Shown: in pieces, positions 63,212 to 64,000 of the stretch
Numbering within the stretch: position 1 is the stretch's first letter
Layout: each line of letters opens with the position of its first letter
Source of the DNA: an uncultured Flavobacteriales bacterium
GTDB taxonomy: Bacteria; Bacteroidota; Bacteroidia; Flavobacteriales_D; Crocinitomicaceae
Direction of reading: 5' to 3'
DNA length: 64,000 nt
Assembly (NCBI GenBank): GCA_903939755.1
Contig: CAJAII010000056.1
Span: forward strand, 1-64,000
Notes under the pieces: generated by a model
What the model was told of the DNA's origin: nothing
Seen by the model: the letters and a program-made list of their open reading frames with translations, nothing else
The model's database searches: none
Made by a program: the position numbers and the translations under genes

Positions 63212-63234
63212 TTATTGGATTACTTCAATTACAT

Positions 63235-63266
63235 AAGCTTCCTTAAAAAAAGGGGGCTTTTTTTTT
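63235..63266 (+). terminator. Terminator-like hairpin between DUF4295 and ftsY
   Basis: AAGCTTCC can pair with GGGGGCTT (two G-U pairs) around an A-rich loop, followed by a run of T. It would separate the ribosomal genes from ftsY, whose ATG is at 63275. Confidence 0.6.
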
Positions 63267-63274
63267 AAACTTTT

Positions 63275-64000
63275 ATGGGCTTATTTGATTTTTTTTCGCG
63301 ACCTAAAAAAGAAACACTAGACCAAGGTTTAGAGAAGACCAAACAATCATTTATTTCCAAAATTGCGCGCGCCGTTATTGGAAAATCACGCGTAGACGAT
63401 GAAGTTCTTGATAAACTAGAAGAACTTTTAATCACATCTGATGTCGGTGTGGAAACCACCCTTAAAATCATTAAAAGGATTCAGGAACGAGTTTCTAGGG
63501 ATAAGGTGCTAAACACGGAAGAAATCCAACGTATTCTCAAGGAAGAAATTAGCTTATTATTAGAAGAAAACCCATTAAAAGAATTTGGGGCAGCGCAATC
63601 ACTCGAATTGGAAAACAAGAAACCATATGTAATTATGGTAGTGGGTGTCAATGGAGTTGGAAAAACAACCACCATCGGTAAATTAGCACACAAATTTAAA
63701 CAAGCGAATAAAAAAGTAGTACTTGGTGCAGCAGATACCTTTAGAGCGGCTGCAGTTGAACAACTAATTATTTGGGCTGACCGCGTAGGTGTGCCTATTG
63801 TACAACAAGGAATGAATGCAGACCCAGCCAGTGTGGCTTTTGACACCCTACAATCTGCAAAATCTCAAAATGCTGATGTAGTTATTATTGATACAGCTGG
63901 ACGATTACATAACAAAATCAACCTAATGAATGAGCTGACCAAAATTAAAAAGGTCATGGAAAAAGTGGTTCCCGGTGCACCTCATGAGATCCTTTTGGTA
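63275..64000 (+). CDS. ftsY: Signal recognition particle receptor FtsY (3' end outside window)
   Basis: The first 242 residues of the SRP receptor GTPase, cut by the window edge. N domain (about 20-110, helical: DDEVLDKLEELLITSDVGV) and then the G domain with GVNGVGKTTT near 124-133, DTFRAAAVEQL (about 154-164) and IIDTAGRL (about 208-215). The acidic A domain of longer FtsY proteins is absent, as is usual in Bacteroidota. Confidence 0.95.
   Translation, partial: MGLFDFFSRPKKETLDQGLEKTKQSFISKIARAVIGKSRVDDEVLDKLEELLITSDVGVETTLKIIKRIQERVSRDKVLNTEEIQRILKEEISLLLEENPLKEFGAAQSLELENKKPYVIMVVGVNGVGKTTTIGKLAHKFKQANKKVVLGAADTFRAAAVEQLIIWADRVGVPIVQQGMNADPASVAFDTLQSAKSQNADVVIIDTAGRLHNKINLMNELTKIKKVMEKVVPGAPHEILLV

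Noticed and set aside
1-64000. CRISPR array, insertion sequence or prophage
   Set aside because: No regularly spaced repeats with unique spacers, no transposase or integrase motifs and no phage structural genes were seen on either strand.

Overview
The window is AT-rich chromosomal DNA from a member of the Bacteroidota, most likely order Flavobacteriales (perhaps near Fluviicola/Crocinitomicaceae; the family is a guess). The evidence is T9SS-type C-terminal sorting domains on secreted proteins, an LpxC-FabZ fusion, the rpmB-rpmG-DUF4295-ftsY block, the parA-parB-DUF5683-dapB-lepB-wbqC block, a TonB-dependent receptor with a carboxypeptidase-regulatory N-terminus, and repeated promoter boxes of the Bacteroidota form TAnnTTTG. 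No insertion sequence, phage gene or CRISPR array was seen.

Layout. 1-7.0 kb: end of an SH3-like protein, a large secreted M4 metalloprotease, and an overlapping arginase-argS pair. 7.1-7.6 kb: tRNA-Ala(GGC) set between tandem copies of its own 5' part (upstream) and its own 3' end plus terminator (downstream). 7.6-9.3 kb: a two-gene unit of unknown function whose first protein faintly resembles ADP-ribosyltransferases, then a membrane FHA protein. 9.5-14.9 kb: chromosome partitioning, lysine/cell-wall synthesis (dapB), signal peptidase and WbqC. 14.9-17.2 kb: a beta-propeller-like protein, a barrel-like protein and aroK. 17.3-19.8 kb: tRNA-Lys(TTT) followed by degenerate tandem copies of its 3' part, then two coiled-coil paralogues. 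20-25.8 kb: a TonB-like protein, rimO, a lipoprotein, a TlyA-like protein, bioD, bioA. 25.8-34.2 kb: a CotH/lamin-tail surface protein, a GH3 lipoprotein, rimM-rpsP, and a TonB receptor with a surface partner. 34.3-45.5 kb: queE, a PorE-like OmpA protein, a UbiA prenyltransferase, maf, an OmpA protein, hemE, ung, an acyltransferase, ddl and dacB. 45.6-51.5 kb: a short exopolysaccharide export/assembly operon. 51.6-55.7 kb: a lytic transglycosylase, uvrA, trxA. 56.5-64 kb: lpxD, lpxC-fabZ, lpxA, rlmD, cinA, then rpmB-rpmG-DUF4295-ftsY, cut by the window end.

Functionally this is mainly core genome centred on the envelope: lipid A (lpx), peptidoglycan (dapB, ddl, dacB, lytic transglycosylase), polysaccharide export, signal peptide cleavage, outer-membrane OmpA/TonB proteins and T9SS cargo, mixed with translation genes.

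The least explained structure is around the two tRNA genes. Both carry short tandem arrays built from pieces of the adjacent tRNA, with extra bases inserted in what would be a tRNA loop (D-loop at tRNA-Ala, T-loop at tRNA-Lys) and with hairpins. At tRNA-Lys the two downstream units keep a hairpin at the same place with different stem sequence. I regard this as the main candidate for something undescribed. The ADP-ribosyltransferase-like pair and the coiled-coil paralogues come next.
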